A DNA stretch of 38,733 bases from an uncultured Clostridia bacterium (GTDB taxonomy: Bacteria; Bacillota; Clostridia; Oscillospirales; Acutalibacteraceae). The translations under genes and the position numbers were made by a program. Numbering within the stretch: the first letter of the stretch is position 1; each line of letters starts with the position of its first letter. Positions 1-7,654 of this stretch are shown piece after piece. Under the pieces are notes generated by a model. That model searched no databases, had not been told where the DNA came from, and was given only the letters and a program-made list of their open reading frames with translations. The stretch lies in NCBI GenBank assembly GCA_947176035.1, contig CAMWPJ010000006.1:1-38733 (forward strand), in the 5' to 3' direction.

Positions 1-79
1 TATATTTAACATCATCGTGCCTGTATAATATTTTTTTCTTCTCAAACTCTTCTTTCGATATTCTATATAATTTATTCAT
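1..79 (-). CDS. 5' part of an unknown gene, candidate immunity gene (cut by window edge)
   Basis: The minus strand carries an ATG at 77-79, preceded by an AAGGAG ribosome-binding site with good spacing. It opens a frame that runs uninterrupted off the window edge; the 26 visible codons begin MNKLYRISKEEF. The start lies only 11 bases after the stop of the ribonuclease-fusion gene on the same strand, so the two are almost certainly cotranscribed. In toxin loci the gene directly after a C-terminal nuclease toxin usually encodes its immunity protein, so that is the leading guess. The visible part does not obviously resemble barstar, and no family is recognised. The product could equally be unrelated. 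Confidence 0.6.
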   Translation of the reverse strand, partial: MNKLYRISKEEFEKKKILYRHDDVKY

Positions 80-90
80 AATCAATCTCC

Positions 91-1182
91 TTATTCAATT
101 TTAGTAAATGTTTGATAATGATTGTTTGTATAATATGTTGAGCCATCACTGCCATGTACAAAACGTTCTCTGTCTCTCGGCTTATTTGGTACTCTGCTAT
201 TTACATCAAATTCTCTATACTGAATTTTGCCACCATTTGAATCATATTGTGGTAATTTAGGCGGTTCATTATCAAAAATTCTACCACCTTTTGTTTTAGG
301 ATTCTGGTCATTTCTCGCACCCTTCCAGCCGCATTTTTCATATTTTCGGTATGAATCCTTAACATTACTCGGAAAATCCTCAGCATTCATCTTAGGTATT
401 GAATCATTTGGACTGGGATTACCGGAGCTCTCACCCGAAGCAGAGCCGCCGCCTTTATACAACGGTATAAGCCTAGATATGGAGGTCTTTTTTACAATGA
501 AGGACTTGCTTAAATTGTTGGTTTCTCCATAACCGACCTCAATTATATCACCCTTCATTTCATCAAAGGGCTTGCCGTAGCAGATAACCTTGCTTGGCTT
601 AATTCTGCTTAACATTTCATTATAACCAAGCATAAAGTGTGATTTTTCTTTTTTAACACCTATTGTTGAGACAGCAACTATGCTGCCTTTTTCTATTGCG
701 TCAAAGCAAAAATTGAAGCTGGTTAAATCGCCCCAACGTACGGTTGGTATAACATTAAGACCCTGTGCCTGCAGATAGGCACCGACCCATCTGTTTTTGA
801 ATGTACTGAACAGCTGCAAAGCAATAGGCATTTCCACAAACATACTGAAATCGGGTGTAAGCACAGCCTTATATTGCCTGAGCGTTTCTAATTTCTTTTC
901 GGGATTGTTGTATATGCTTTCAAATCTGTAGTCGTCAAGAAAGAAATGTACAATTTTTTCGTAATCATCACTTTGATTAACTTTATCATAACCTATAAGC
1001 TTTACATTCTCAAGACTTATTTCCTGTTTTATCACAAGCGGCAATTTGAACATACCAACACGCTTAAATTGATTTCGCAGGAACATAGGATCGTTCCTGT
1101 ATTCATAACTTGTTATGCTATCATCTCCTGTTTTTAATATTATCCCGATGGGGATAAGCTCACAGCTTAGAGACGGAAGCAT
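91..1182 (-). CDS. DUF4417-like protein fused to a C-terminal barnase-family ribonuclease
   Basis: Residues about 33-250 resemble the DUF4417 family of phage and mobile-element proteins (blocks LTPDFS, NRWVGAYLQAQG, IPTVRWGD, FCFDAIEKGS, VICYGKPFDE). A Gly/Ser/Pro linker (about 246-262) leads to a domain at about 265-363 matching guanyl-specific ribonucleases of the barnase type: GGRIFDN at 299-305, YREFDVN at 322-328, RFVHGSDGS at 340-348, and HYQTFTKI at 355-362, almost identical to the end of barnase. Barnase Glu73, Arg87 and His102 correspond to E324, R340 and H355, so the site looks intact. The architecture resembles a polymorphic toxin. No signal peptide is seen. The start is uncertain: the ATG at 1182 lacks a ribosome-binding site, while the ATG at 1086 has AGGA 8 bases upstream. 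The residues just before that Met look conserved, and an AGGAG sits 8-9 bases before an in-frame ATA codon. Confidence 0.8.
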   Translation of the reverse strand: MLPSLSCELIPIGIILKTGDDSITSYEYRNDPMFLRNQFKRVGMFKLPLVIKQEISLENVKLIGYDKVNQSDDYEKIVHFFLDDYRFESIYNNPEKKLETLRQYKAVLTPDFSMFVEMPIALQLFSTFKNRWVGAYLQAQGLNVIPTVRWGDLTSFNFCFDAIEKGSIVAVSTIGVKKEKSHFMLGYNEMLSRIKPSKVICYGKPFDEMKGDIIEVGYGETNNLSKSFIVKKTSISRLIPLYKGGGSASGESSGNPSPNDSIPKMNAEDFPSNVKDSYRKYEKCGWKGARNDQNPKTKGGRIFDNEPPKLPQYDSNGGKIQYREFDVNSRVPNKPRDRERFVHGSDGSTYYTNNHYQTFTKIE

Positions 1183-1225
1183 ATTCTGTCAAGCATTTGG
1201 GCTTATTTGGCACATAATTTAATAA

Positions 1226-1254
1226 AATATAGTATCAAAGCACTATATTGACAG
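1226..1254 (-). promoter_or_regulatory. Possible promoter of the DUF4417-ribonuclease gene
   Basis: On the minus strand CTGTCA (1249-1254) is separated by 17 bases from TATATT (1226-1231). This would start transcription near 1219, about 37 bases before the upstream ATG. The -35 matches the consensus at four of six positions, so the call is tentative. Confidence 0.35.
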
Positions 1255-1310
1255 CTGTAGACAAACAGCAAAAATCGAGGGTGAAAATTCACTCTCGATT
1301 TTGCTTTTTT
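1254..1310 (+). terminator. Two stem-loops ending in a U-tract with no upstream plus-strand gene
   Basis: A small hairpin (GCTGT 1254-1258 / ACAGC 1265-1269) is followed by a strong one (arms at about 1270-1285 and 1289-1302, AAAATCGAG pairing with CTCGATTTT) and then GCTTTTTT. This is an intrinsic terminator for plus-strand transcription, but no plus-strand gene lies upstream. A TTGGCA-17-TAGTAT box at 1207-1235 could start a short RNA ending here. The rest of the gene-free stretch 1183-1488 is AT-rich and holds only direct repeats near 1422-1451. Confidence 0.6.
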
Positions 1311-1488
1311 CATTATTTTATTAAGACTCAGATCATTATTTACCACATCTTAACTTTTTCTTTCCCCCATTTTATTTTTCATATTGTTTAATATAGATAC
1401 AGAATAAATCATTACGAAAATGTAAGATAATTTTCACCCAAAAGTAAGATAGAAAATATAAAATACAGACAAAAGAAAGGTGATAAAT

Positions 1489-2328
1489 ATGATGAATTTA
1501 TTAGTAACACTTGACAGCGGATACGTTTATCCACTTTGTTGTATGCTGCGTTCACTTGTTGAAAGCAACCCGAATGAATGCATAAATTTATATGTAGCAC
1601 ATTCATCACTGACTGAGCATAATTTCAGACAAATCGCAAACGCACTTGGTAACTCTGACACCGAGATATACCCTATAAGACTTGATGACAGGCTGTTTGA
1701 GAATGCGCCGACAAAAAGCAGAATCACAAAAGAGACATACTACCGTATTTTTGCTCCCCTTTATCTGCCGAAGTCTGTGGACAAAATACTTTACATTGAT
1801 CCCGACACCATCATTCTGAATTCTTTGCACTTCTTCTATTCCGCAGACTTCGGTGATAATCTGATTATAGGTGCAAAGCATTTTGACGGCTTTGTTGACA
1901 GCTGGAATAAATTCAGACTGGGCATACACCGCTCAGACCATTACATAAACGCAGGTGTAATGCTGATGAACATTGAAAAAATGCGTGAATGCGTTACTGA
2001 AAAACTAATATTTGACTGTGTAAATAAAAATCAATACCGACTTTTCCTCGCCGACCAGGATGTAATCAACATTCTTTTTGACGGCAGAATCGGCACGATG
2101 TCAGAATATATGATTAACCTTGACGAACGCTGCTTTAAAAGGCTTGCAAACCAAATAACTGCTGACGAGGCACTTGCACATATTGAGCAAAATACAATGA
2201 TTGTACATTATAACGGCAAAGAAAAGCCGTGGAATAACGAATATAACGGCTATCTTAAGGGATTTTTTGATATTTATGCGAAGCCTGCATTAAAAAAGGA
2301 AATCAGGTGTGTATATGCAGGTGCTTAA
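1489..2328 (+). CDS. Family 8 glycosyltransferase
   Basis: This 279-residue protein matches retaining glycosyltransferases of family GT8 (LgtC/GspA type), which transfer a hexose from a nucleotide sugar. It opens with the strand NLLVTLDSGY, has the metal-binding DxD motif in LYIDPDTIIL (D104 and D106), the acceptor-side block HYINAGVMLMN, and the C-terminal HYNGKEKPW motif typical of the family. There is no signal peptide, so it acts in the cytoplasm, probably on a surface glycan or glycolipid precursor. The ATG at 1489 is preferred because AAAGG lies 8 bases upstream; a GTG at 1480 overlaps that site. It overlaps the downstream TVP38 gene, suggesting translational coupling. The sugar and acceptor cannot be read from the sequence. 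Confidence 0.88.
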   Translation: MMNLLVTLDSGYVYPLCCMLRSLVESNPNECINLYVAHSSLTEHNFRQIANALGNSDTEIYPIRLDDRLFENAPTKSRITKETYYRIFAPLYLPKSVDKILYIDPDTIILNSLHFFYSADFGDNLIIGAKHFDGFVDSWNKFRLGIHRSDHYINAGVMLMNIEKMRECVTEKLIFDCVNKNQYRLFLADQDVINILFDGRIGTMSEYMINLDERCFKRLANQITADEALAHIEQNTMIVHYNGKEKPWNNEYNGYLKGFFDIYAKPALKKEIRCVYAGA

Positions 2329-3019
2329 AAAATATTTCAAAAGGCCGCCTAAAGAGACGCTGATTGCTTACGGTATCAGTATAGGAATTCTGCTCGCAGT
2401 ATTCCTTGCCGTTTATCTGATATTCGGCAAAAGCATGACCGAATTCATAACGGATACCGAAAGCTTTAAGCAGTGGCTTGACACGTACAAAGGCTTAAGC
2501 GGCGCAATATTTGTATTTATCCGTGCTTTTCAGACAGTTATAAAAATTATTCCTGCTGAGCCGCTTGAAATTGCAGCCGGTTATGCTTTCGGCACATGGG
2601 GCGGACTTGCCCTGTGCTCACTCGGCACATTCTTAGGCTCGCTTGTTATCGTTGTTCTTGCAAGAAATCTTGGCAGTAAGTTTATATCTGCATTTATAAA
2701 TGAAGAGCAGTTAAAAAGTCTGAGCGTTATAAGTAATAAGAAAAATCAACGGCTCTTTCTGTTTATATTCTACCTTATACCGGCAACCCCAAAAGACCTG
2801 CTGACCTATGCCGCAGGCTCATTGAAAATGAATATGGCAGAATTTTTTATCATAACGACGATTGCGAGAATACCATCAATCATAACATCAACCATCTGCG
2901 GCTCACAGCTTGAACAGAATAATATAAGAACAGCCGCAGCGGTATTCATCACAACTGCACTTGTATCGGCAGTGTGTGCATTCATCTATAACAAATATAA
3001 AAAGAAGGACAGTCGGTGA
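2309..3019 (+). CDS. TVP38/TMEM64 family membrane protein
   Basis: A 236-residue multi-pass inner-membrane protein. It has an N-terminal membrane helix (about residues 18-42), then the VTT/SNARE-associated domain with IRAFQTVIKIIPAEPLEIAAGYAFG and the second half FIFYLIPATPKDLLTYAAG, the paired re-entrant motifs of the DedA/TVP38 superfamily. Members are linked to lipid transport or scrambling and envelope homeostasis; the substrate here is unknown. The GTG at 2309 has AAGGA 8 bases upstream; an ATG at 2315 is an alternative. It overlaps the end of the glycosyltransferase gene by 20 bases and is probably cotranscribed with it, which fits an envelope glycolipid role (inference). Confidence 0.87.
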   Translation: MYMQVLKKYFKRPPKETLIAYGISIGILLAVFLAVYLIFGKSMTEFITDTESFKQWLDTYKGLSGAIFVFIRAFQTVIKIIPAEPLEIAAGYAFGTWGGLALCSLGTFLGSLVIVVLARNLGSKFISAFINEEQLKSLSVISNKKNQRLFLFIFYLIPATPKDLLTYAAGSLKMNMAEFFIITTIARIPSIITSTICGSQLEQNNIRTAAAVFITTALVSAVCAFIYNKYKKKDSR

Positions 3020-3027
3020 CTGTCCTT
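3005..3027 (-). terminator. Intrinsic terminator between convergent genes
   Basis: A perfect 10-bp stem (AAGGACAGTC / GACTGTCCTT, loop GGT) overlaps the stop codon of the plus-strand TVP38 gene. On the minus strand it is followed by CTTTTT, so it most clearly terminates the 3031-4626 gene. It may also weaken plus-strand read-through. Confidence 0.8.
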
Positions 3028-3030
3028 AAA

Positions 3031-4626
3031 TTATTCTGCAACATAGTTTTTATTCAGCGTTTCAATCACTCTTACCGTATCATTAATTACAGTATTGAAT
3101 TTCTCGCTGTTAACACCTGATACATAGGTCAGTGTATACACATTTGTATCATATGAATCCTCGTCATCAAGAAACATTGGCACTTCGTATGCATTTGACT
3201 CGAATGATGAACGATAGGTATATTCATTATTAAGATAATACTGCTTATAGCCGTATTCCGACTCAGTTCTTGCACTGAAAATGGATTCAAAATTTTCTCC
3301 GCCATCCATTCGGTAAATCCTTGATGAGGCGGTGTAATTATATTCATTCCTATATGAATAGGAATTAATACAGATATCAACACCATTATTTGTTTTTTGC
3401 AGCATTACAAAGTTGGTGTCATTATCCTTCATAAGATTTGAAATGGAATCCTTGCTGAAAATCTTTTTGGCAACTGTACCATTCCAGCTATAAACCTCCA
3501 TACAGTATGTCGGTTCTTCAATAATTATATGCTGACCGGAATAATAATTTGTGGCACTCTTTTTTACCTGCTTTCTGTAAACGATAAGCAGCTCATCATT
3601 GCCGTCATTATTAAAATCAACAAGTCTTACAAGCGCAACACCATCAATAAACGCTTTGCCGTTTTCGGTTACAACTTTTGCTTTGCCGAATTTTTCATTT
3701 CTGCCCTCAACAACCTGATAATAGGCATCTGCCTTGAGCTGTGAAGCAGTTTTCTGATTTTCAATTTTGGCAACAGACACATTGGCAAAGCTGTCAATAT
3801 TTTCTGTAACAATATCAATAATATGCTCTGCTCTTACATCTCTTATAACAGACAGCTTGATTGTTTCAAAATCCTGTGCATTTATTTTGCCTTTAACGGA
3901 ATAAATATCATTCTTATAGTCATAATCACATTCCGAATATTTTTCAAAGGAATCACCCTTGAGTGCATAAAGAATAATTTTTTCGGGCTCTTTCTTTTCT
4001 GACTTACAAATATAATACTTGTTGTTTTTATGATAAAGTCCAATCCAGCTGCCGTCCTTATCATCCTCGGTTGAATTCGCCTCCTGACTGTACACCTTGG
4101 CAAATTCCTTTTTAACGTAGCTCCATACCTCAAGTGTATAGATATTTTTATTGTTATAAACAAGCATCAGCTCGTCACTGCCGTCATTGTCAAAATCCAT
4201 TTGCCTTGCATAGCAGAGTCCCGTGAGCCTTGCCATATTATCACCATAGGTATCGCTGTCCATATTGTCCCATTTAATTGAGCCGTATTCGGTCATATAA
4301 TCCATACAAACCTTACCGGCATCGGTATAGAATTTATCAAATTTTTTATTCTGAGAGCTAACAGTATGACTGAACACTAAAACAAAAACTATGATAAAAA
4401 CAATAAAAACTCCAAAGGCAGCTAACTTGAGCACAGCATGCTGAAGATAAGACAGTTCAATAATATCACGCAAATTATCCAAGGTTTCACCGTGAGCAAT
4501 ACGCCTGAAAAATGATTTAACATTCTGAAAAGCATCATAAAAGTCAATTTCAGGTACAATAAGCTTTTTAGCTGATTTTGGCACAACCTCTTCCGGCTCG
4601 TCATCAAAATAATTATACTTTCTCAC
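3031..4626 (-). CDS. Membrane-anchored protein with two Asp-rich repeat modules
   Basis: The 531-residue product has a charged cytoplasmic N-terminus (1-65), one membrane helix (about 66-86), and a long predicted extracytoplasmic part. That part holds two similar modules, each with an Asp-rich calcium-loop-like motif: DFDNDGSDELMLVY (144-157) and DFNNDGNDELLIVY (337-350), each followed by a strand of the type LEVWSYV or MEVYSWNG. This resembles FG-GAP/VCBS-like beta-propeller blades, often metal binding. No enzyme motif is seen. The GTG start has GAGGTG about 6 bases upstream. It is monocistronic, with its own promoter (4662-4690) and terminator. The function is unknown; surface sensing or binding is a guess. 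Confidence 0.75.
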   Translation of the reverse strand: MRKYNYFDDEPEEVVPKSAKKLIVPEIDFYDAFQNVKSFFRRIAHGETLDNLRDIIELSYLQHAVLKLAAFGVFIVFIIVFVLVFSHTVSSQNKKFDKFYTDAGKVCMDYMTEYGSIKWDNMDSDTYGDNMARLTGLCYARQMDFDNDGSDELMLVYNNKNIYTLEVWSYVKKEFAKVYSQEANSTEDDKDGSWIGLYHKNNKYYICKSEKKEPEKIILYALKGDSFEKYSECDYDYKNDIYSVKGKINAQDFETIKLSVIRDVRAEHIIDIVTENIDSFANVSVAKIENQKTASQLKADAYYQVVEGRNEKFGKAKVVTENGKAFIDGVALVRLVDFNNDGNDELLIVYRKQVKKSATNYYSGQHIIIEEPTYCMEVYSWNGTVAKKIFSKDSISNLMKDNDTNFVMLQKTNNGVDICINSYSYRNEYNYTASSRIYRMDGGENFESIFSARTESEYGYKQYYLNNEYTYRSSFESNAYEVPMFLDDEDSYDTNVYTLTYVSGVNSEKFNTVINDTVRVIETLNKNYVAE

Positions 4627-4661
4627 AGCTTCACCTCATTTCTCACAGCATATACATCTGC

Positions 4662-4690
4662 ATTTTACCATAAATTAACAAAGATATCAA
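4662..4690 (-). promoter_or_regulatory. Promoter of the Asp-rich repeat membrane protein gene
   Basis: On the minus strand TTGATA (4685-4690), a 17-base spacer and TAAAAT (4662-4667) form a good vegetative promoter. The start of transcription would lie near 4655, about 30 bases before the GTG start. Confidence 0.65.
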
Positions 4691-4751
4691 CTATAATTAT
4701 AATATGAATATTAATTACAAATAATAATAGAAAGAAAGTTAAAACTAAAAT

Positions 4752-4781
4752 AAAAAATCCTCATTCAAAAGAATGAGGATT
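4752..4781 (-). terminator. Intrinsic terminator of tRNA-Gly
   Basis: An 11-bp perfect stem (AATCCTCATTC 4756-4766 / GAATGAGGATT 4771-4781) with a 4-base loop is followed on the minus strand by TTTTTT. It lies just past the 3' end of the tRNA gene. Confidence 0.9.
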
Positions 4782-4788
4782 CTTTATT

Positions 4789-4864
4789 TGGAGCGGATGA
4801 CGAGGCTCGAACTCGCTACCTCAACCTTGGCAAGGTTGCGCTCTACCGGGTGAGCTACATCCGC
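4789..4864 (-). tRNA. tRNA-Gly (anticodon GCC)
   Basis: The minus strand folds into a full cloverleaf: acceptor stem GCGGATG/CATCCGC, D-stem GCTC/GAGC, anticodon stem CAACC/GGTTG around loop TTGCCAA (anticodon GCC, glycine), and T-stem GCGAG/CTCGT with loop TTCGAGC. The discriminator is U and the CCA end is encoded (4789-4791). It stands alone with its own promoter and terminator. No integrase or attachment-site duplication is seen next to it. Confidence 0.97.
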
Positions 4865-4877
4865 AAATGCAAGAGTA

Positions 4878-4906
4878 ATTATACACATAAGCAGAGCATT
4901 TGTCAA
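4878..4906 (-). promoter_or_regulatory. Promoter of tRNA-Gly
   Basis: A near-perfect promoter on the minus strand: TTGACA (4901-4906), 17-base spacer, TATAAT (4878-4883). Transcription would begin a few bases before the mature tRNA 5' end. Confidence 0.88.
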
Positions 4907-4938
4907 GTGTTTTTGAAAAATTTTGTTTTATTTATCTG

Positions 4939-4967
4939 TTTACATATCACTTTATTTTTGTTAAAAT
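4939..4967 (+). promoter_or_regulatory. Promoter of the dnaD-dnaC operon
   Basis: TTTACA (4939-4944), 17-base spacer, TAAAAT (4962-4967). The start of transcription would be near 4974, with AGGGAG at 4981-4986 and the GTG start at 4994. Confidence 0.65.
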
Positions 4968-4993
4968 AAAATCCTGATGAAGGGAGTGCTTTT

Positions 4994-5986
4994 GTGGACT
5001 ATCGTGTTATGCCGTTCGGCGAGGTGTGGAACAACGGTATTTTCAATGTACCGAACAGCCTTGTTGACAAATATCTTAAAATGGCAAGTGAATATCAGCT
5101 TAAAGCACTGCTTTTTATTTTGCGAAACGGCGGTCAGTCCGATTCACAGGCTATTGCAAAGGCACTCGGACAAACAGCATCCGACATCGATGATTTGCTG
5201 GAATTCTGGGTTGAGGAAAGTGTAATTGCTGTTGACGGACAGGCTGTGACCATTCAGTCAAAAACAGAAATAAAGCAAATTGAAGAGCCCAAAGCTAAGC
5301 CCATACGAGAAACACTATCCGCACCACGGCTTACGCCAAAGGATATTGTTGCGTTTATACGAGATGATGAAAGCATCCGTTTTCTGCTTTTACAAGCTGA
5401 GCAGGTTCTCGGCAGAAGCATCAGCCACGCTGAACAGGAAATGCTTGTTAATATGGTAAATTACTACGGACTCAAAGCCGAAGTTATTTTAATGATACTC
5501 GAATTTTATCGCAGTGAAAAGGAACGCGGAAAAGCTATCGGCATATCATATGTCAACACCATGGCTAAAAACTGGTCTGAGGAAGGTATTGACTCAATTG
5601 CCGATGCAGAGCTGAAACTGCAGGACATCGCACGCAGTGACAGATTGTGGAACGAAATCGTAGCGATAACCGGAATACGTCACAGACGACCGACGGCAAA
5701 GCAGCGTGAAATGGTTGACGAATGGTTTAAAAGCTTTGACACAACAATGGTCAATCTTGCATCAGATATTATGAAAGAAAACACATCAGAACCGTCACTT
5801 GCATACATAAACAAAATCTTAAAGCAATGGAAAAAGAAAGGCATAACCTCACCTGCACAGGTTCAGGCTGAGCAGGAGGCGTTCAACAGAAGCAAAGAGG
5901 ATAAAAAATCCGACAAACTCAAAAGCAAACCGTCATACGATTTGGAAAAAATCAAACGTGATGCAATGGATAATACAGAAATTTAG
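4994..5986 (+). CDS. DnaD-domain replication initiation protein
   Basis: A 330-residue primosomal protein of the DnaD/DnaB type, which helps load the replicative helicase onto DNA in Firmicutes. The N-terminal winged-helix DnaD domain covers about 1-85. It is followed by two copies of the DnaD C-terminal (DnaB_2) domain, each ending in the characteristic YxxxIxxxWxxxGI-like motif: YVNTMAKNWSEEGI (186-199) and YINKILKQWKKKGI (271-284). The C-terminal 45 residues are highly charged. The GTG start has AGGGAG 7 bases upstream. The DnaC/DnaI-like loader gene follows after 23 bases, and the pair probably works as one helicase-loading unit. The adjacency and domain content look chromosomal; a phage origin is possible but no other phage genes are present. 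Confidence 0.88.
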   Translation: MDYRVMPFGEVWNNGIFNVPNSLVDKYLKMASEYQLKALLFILRNGGQSDSQAIAKALGQTASDIDDLLEFWVEESVIAVDGQAVTIQSKTEIKQIEEPKAKPIRETLSAPRLTPKDIVAFIRDDESIRFLLLQAEQVLGRSISHAEQEMLVNMVNYYGLKAEVILMILEFYRSEKERGKAIGISYVNTMAKNWSEEGIDSIADAELKLQDIARSDRLWNEIVAITGIRHRRPTAKQREMVDEWFKSFDTTMVNLASDIMKENTSEPSLAYINKILKQWKKKGITSPAQVQAEQEAFNRSKEDKKSDKLKSKPSYDLEKIKRDAMDNTEI

Positions 5987-6009
5987 AGGAAACATAAGGA
6001 GGTGCAGCA

Positions 6010-6981
6010 ATGTCTTATTCACAAGAGGTTTACAGCCGTGCTACAGAAATGCTCGAACGCAGACGCGAAAGAGCAAATCTTGAGGCACAGGAGCGATTTG
6101 ATGAAATCAGCGAAAAGCTGCCCGAGCTTGACATAATCCAGCGCAAGCTGGCACAAATAGGACTTAACATTTCAAAAGTATTCCTTTACAGCGCTGACAA
6201 GCAGGCTGATATCGAGCAACTCATGAAAGAAAGTCTTGATTTACAGCAAGAAAAAAAGGCAACACTCATAAAAAACGGCTATGGTGAAAATGCACTGGAT
6301 GTACAGTTCACCTGCTCTGCCTGCAAGGATACAGGCTTTATCGGCAGCAGAAGATGCAAATGCCATAACGAGCTGTTAAAGGATATTGAGCGCAGCAGCC
6401 TTGCAAAAATTGCACCGATTGAGGACTGCACCTTTGAAACCTTTGACACAAGATACTACCCCGAACAGGTTATGGAAAACGGTATTTCACCAAGGGACAA
6501 GGCTGAAAAAATCAAGAAAAGCTGCAGCAAATATGCTGTTAATTTTGGCCGTTCATCAAAAAACATTATGTTTATGGGTGGTACAGGGCTCGGCAAAACC
6601 CACCTTTCACTTGCAATTGCTAATGTTGTTATCAACAAGGGCTACAGCGTAGTCTATGGCACAGCACAGAACATCCTAAGTGATTTGCAGAATGAGAATT
6701 TCGGCAGGGATAATAATTTGAGATATTATGAACGTGCCGTTTTAAATTGCGATTTGCTCATTCTTGATGATTTAGGTACAGAATTCAAGAGCAGTTATAC
6801 TGTTGCATGTCTGTACAATATCATTAACTCAAGGCTTTCAGCAAAGCTGCCGACAATTATTTCGACAAATTTTACGCTTGATGAGCTTGAGGATAAATAT
6901 GACCAGCGCATAACCTCAAGAATAACAGGTGAATACAGCCAGCTGGTTTTAGTCGGCAATGACATAAGATATATCAAATAG
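6010..6981 (+). CDS. DnaC/DnaI-type helicase loader ATPase
   Basis: The 323-residue protein belongs to the DnaC/IstB-like AAA+ family. A helical N-terminal part (1-95) presumably contacts the helicase. A zinc-finger-like cluster follows (C102, C105, C116, C118), as in DnaI-like loaders. The AAA+ core has Walker A GGTGLGKTH (190-198), Walker B LLILDDLG, sensor-1 ISTNF, and an arginine-rich RITSRI segment. It loads the replicative helicase in an ATP-dependent way together with the DnaD protein encoded immediately upstream. The start has a strong AAGGAGG 6 bases upstream. The DUF308 gene begins 24 bases after its stop. An IstB transposition helper is less likely because there is no IstA or IS end nearby. 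Confidence 0.9.
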   Translation: MSYSQEVYSRATEMLERRRERANLEAQERFDEISEKLPELDIIQRKLAQIGLNISKVFLYSADKQADIEQLMKESLDLQQEKKATLIKNGYGENALDVQFTCSACKDTGFIGSRRCKCHNELLKDIERSSLAKIAPIEDCTFETFDTRYYPEQVMENGISPRDKAEKIKKSCSKYAVNFGRSSKNIMFMGGTGLGKTHLSLAIANVVINKGYSVVYGTAQNILSDLQNENFGRDNNLRYYERAVLNCDLLILDDLGTEFKSSYTVACLYNIINSRLSAKLPTIISTNFTLDELEDKYDQRITSRITGEYSQLVLVGNDIRYIK

Positions 6982-7005
6982 TAAATTCTACAACAGGAAA
7001 GCATT

Positions 7006-7584
7006 ATGAGAGATTTTTTTGTTAAAATAAAAAACCTGTCGCTCATCACAATAGCTGCAGGGTTATTAATCGGTATTCTGCTCTTATTTCAGCCGGACAA
7101 AACCGTACAATTTGTAAGCATGCTGTGCGGAATAACGGTTATAATGCTCGGCGTTGGTGCATGGATATCCTATTTCACAAAGGTAAAATCAACAATTCTT
7201 GCCATATTGGGCTCACTTGCAATCATCGCAGGAATCATACTTTGCATAAAATACGAAAGTATTATTTCAACAGTGCTGTTTTTATTCGGAATATTCATAC
7301 TCATAAGCGGCATCGTTGATTTTGTATCTGCAATTGATGCAAAAAAGAACGATTTGAAAAGCTGGATAGTATCGCTAATCATGGCGGCAGCTACCATCGT
7401 TCTCGGCTTATTGGTAGTTGTAAATCCGTTTAACAGTATGCTTGTGCTGACAAAGCTGTTAGGTGTTGCACTTATAATTTATGCTGTTATGGACCTGATT
7501 ACCTTTATTCAGGTAAAAAAAGTTGTTAAATACAGCCTCAGCGAGCAGATCGATGTTGAAGCACAGGAACACACAGAGGATTAA
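7006..7584 (+). CDS. DUF308 (HdeD-like) membrane protein
   Basis: A 192-residue hydrophobic protein with about six membrane helices in paired arrangement and short polar loops, ending in a 20-residue acidic cytoplasmic tail. The repeated pattern of helix pairs with a Gly-rich second helix (for example GIFILISGIVDFVSA) matches the DUF308/HdeD family, which is membrane-bound and of poorly defined role, with some members tied to acid resistance. It has AGGAAA just upstream and probably reads from the dnaD-dnaC operon. A terminator-like hairpin follows. Confidence 0.82.
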   Translation: MRDFFVKIKNLSLITIAAGLLIGILLLFQPDKTVQFVSMLCGITVIMLGVGAWISYFTKVKSTILAILGSLAIIAGIILCIKYESIISTVLFLFGIFILISGIVDFVSAIDAKKNDLKSWIVSLIMAAATIVLGLLVVVNPFNSMLVLTKLLGVALIIYAVMDLITFIQVKKVVKYSLSEQIDVEAQEHTED

Positions 7585-7594
7585 AACAGAAATC

Positions 7595-7638
7595 AAGGAG
7601 TATTAACGATAATTTTTTTACCGTAGTACTCCCTTTTT
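7595..7638 (+). terminator. Terminator-like hairpin between DUF308 and fucosidase genes
   Basis: AAGGAGTATTAACG (7595-7608) can pair imperfectly with CGTAGTACTCCCTT (7622-7635), followed by TTTT. It lies 11 bases after the DUF308 stop and about 17 before the fucosidase start. It may end the upstream operon or act as an attenuator for the fucosidase gene. Confidence 0.55.
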
Positions 7639-7654
7639 ATTAAGAGGTAAAGCC

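Noticed and set aside
227-532. Plus-strand open frame of 101 codons opposite the DUF4417-ribonuclease gene
   Set aside because: It is antisense to the catalytic ribonuclease domain and linker and has no recognisable domain or ribosome-binding site.
4789-4864. tRNA-Gly as an integration site for the left-hand island
   Set aside because: No integrase, no direct repeat of the tRNA 3' end and about 3.5 kb of ordinary genes lie between it and the DUF4417 gene.
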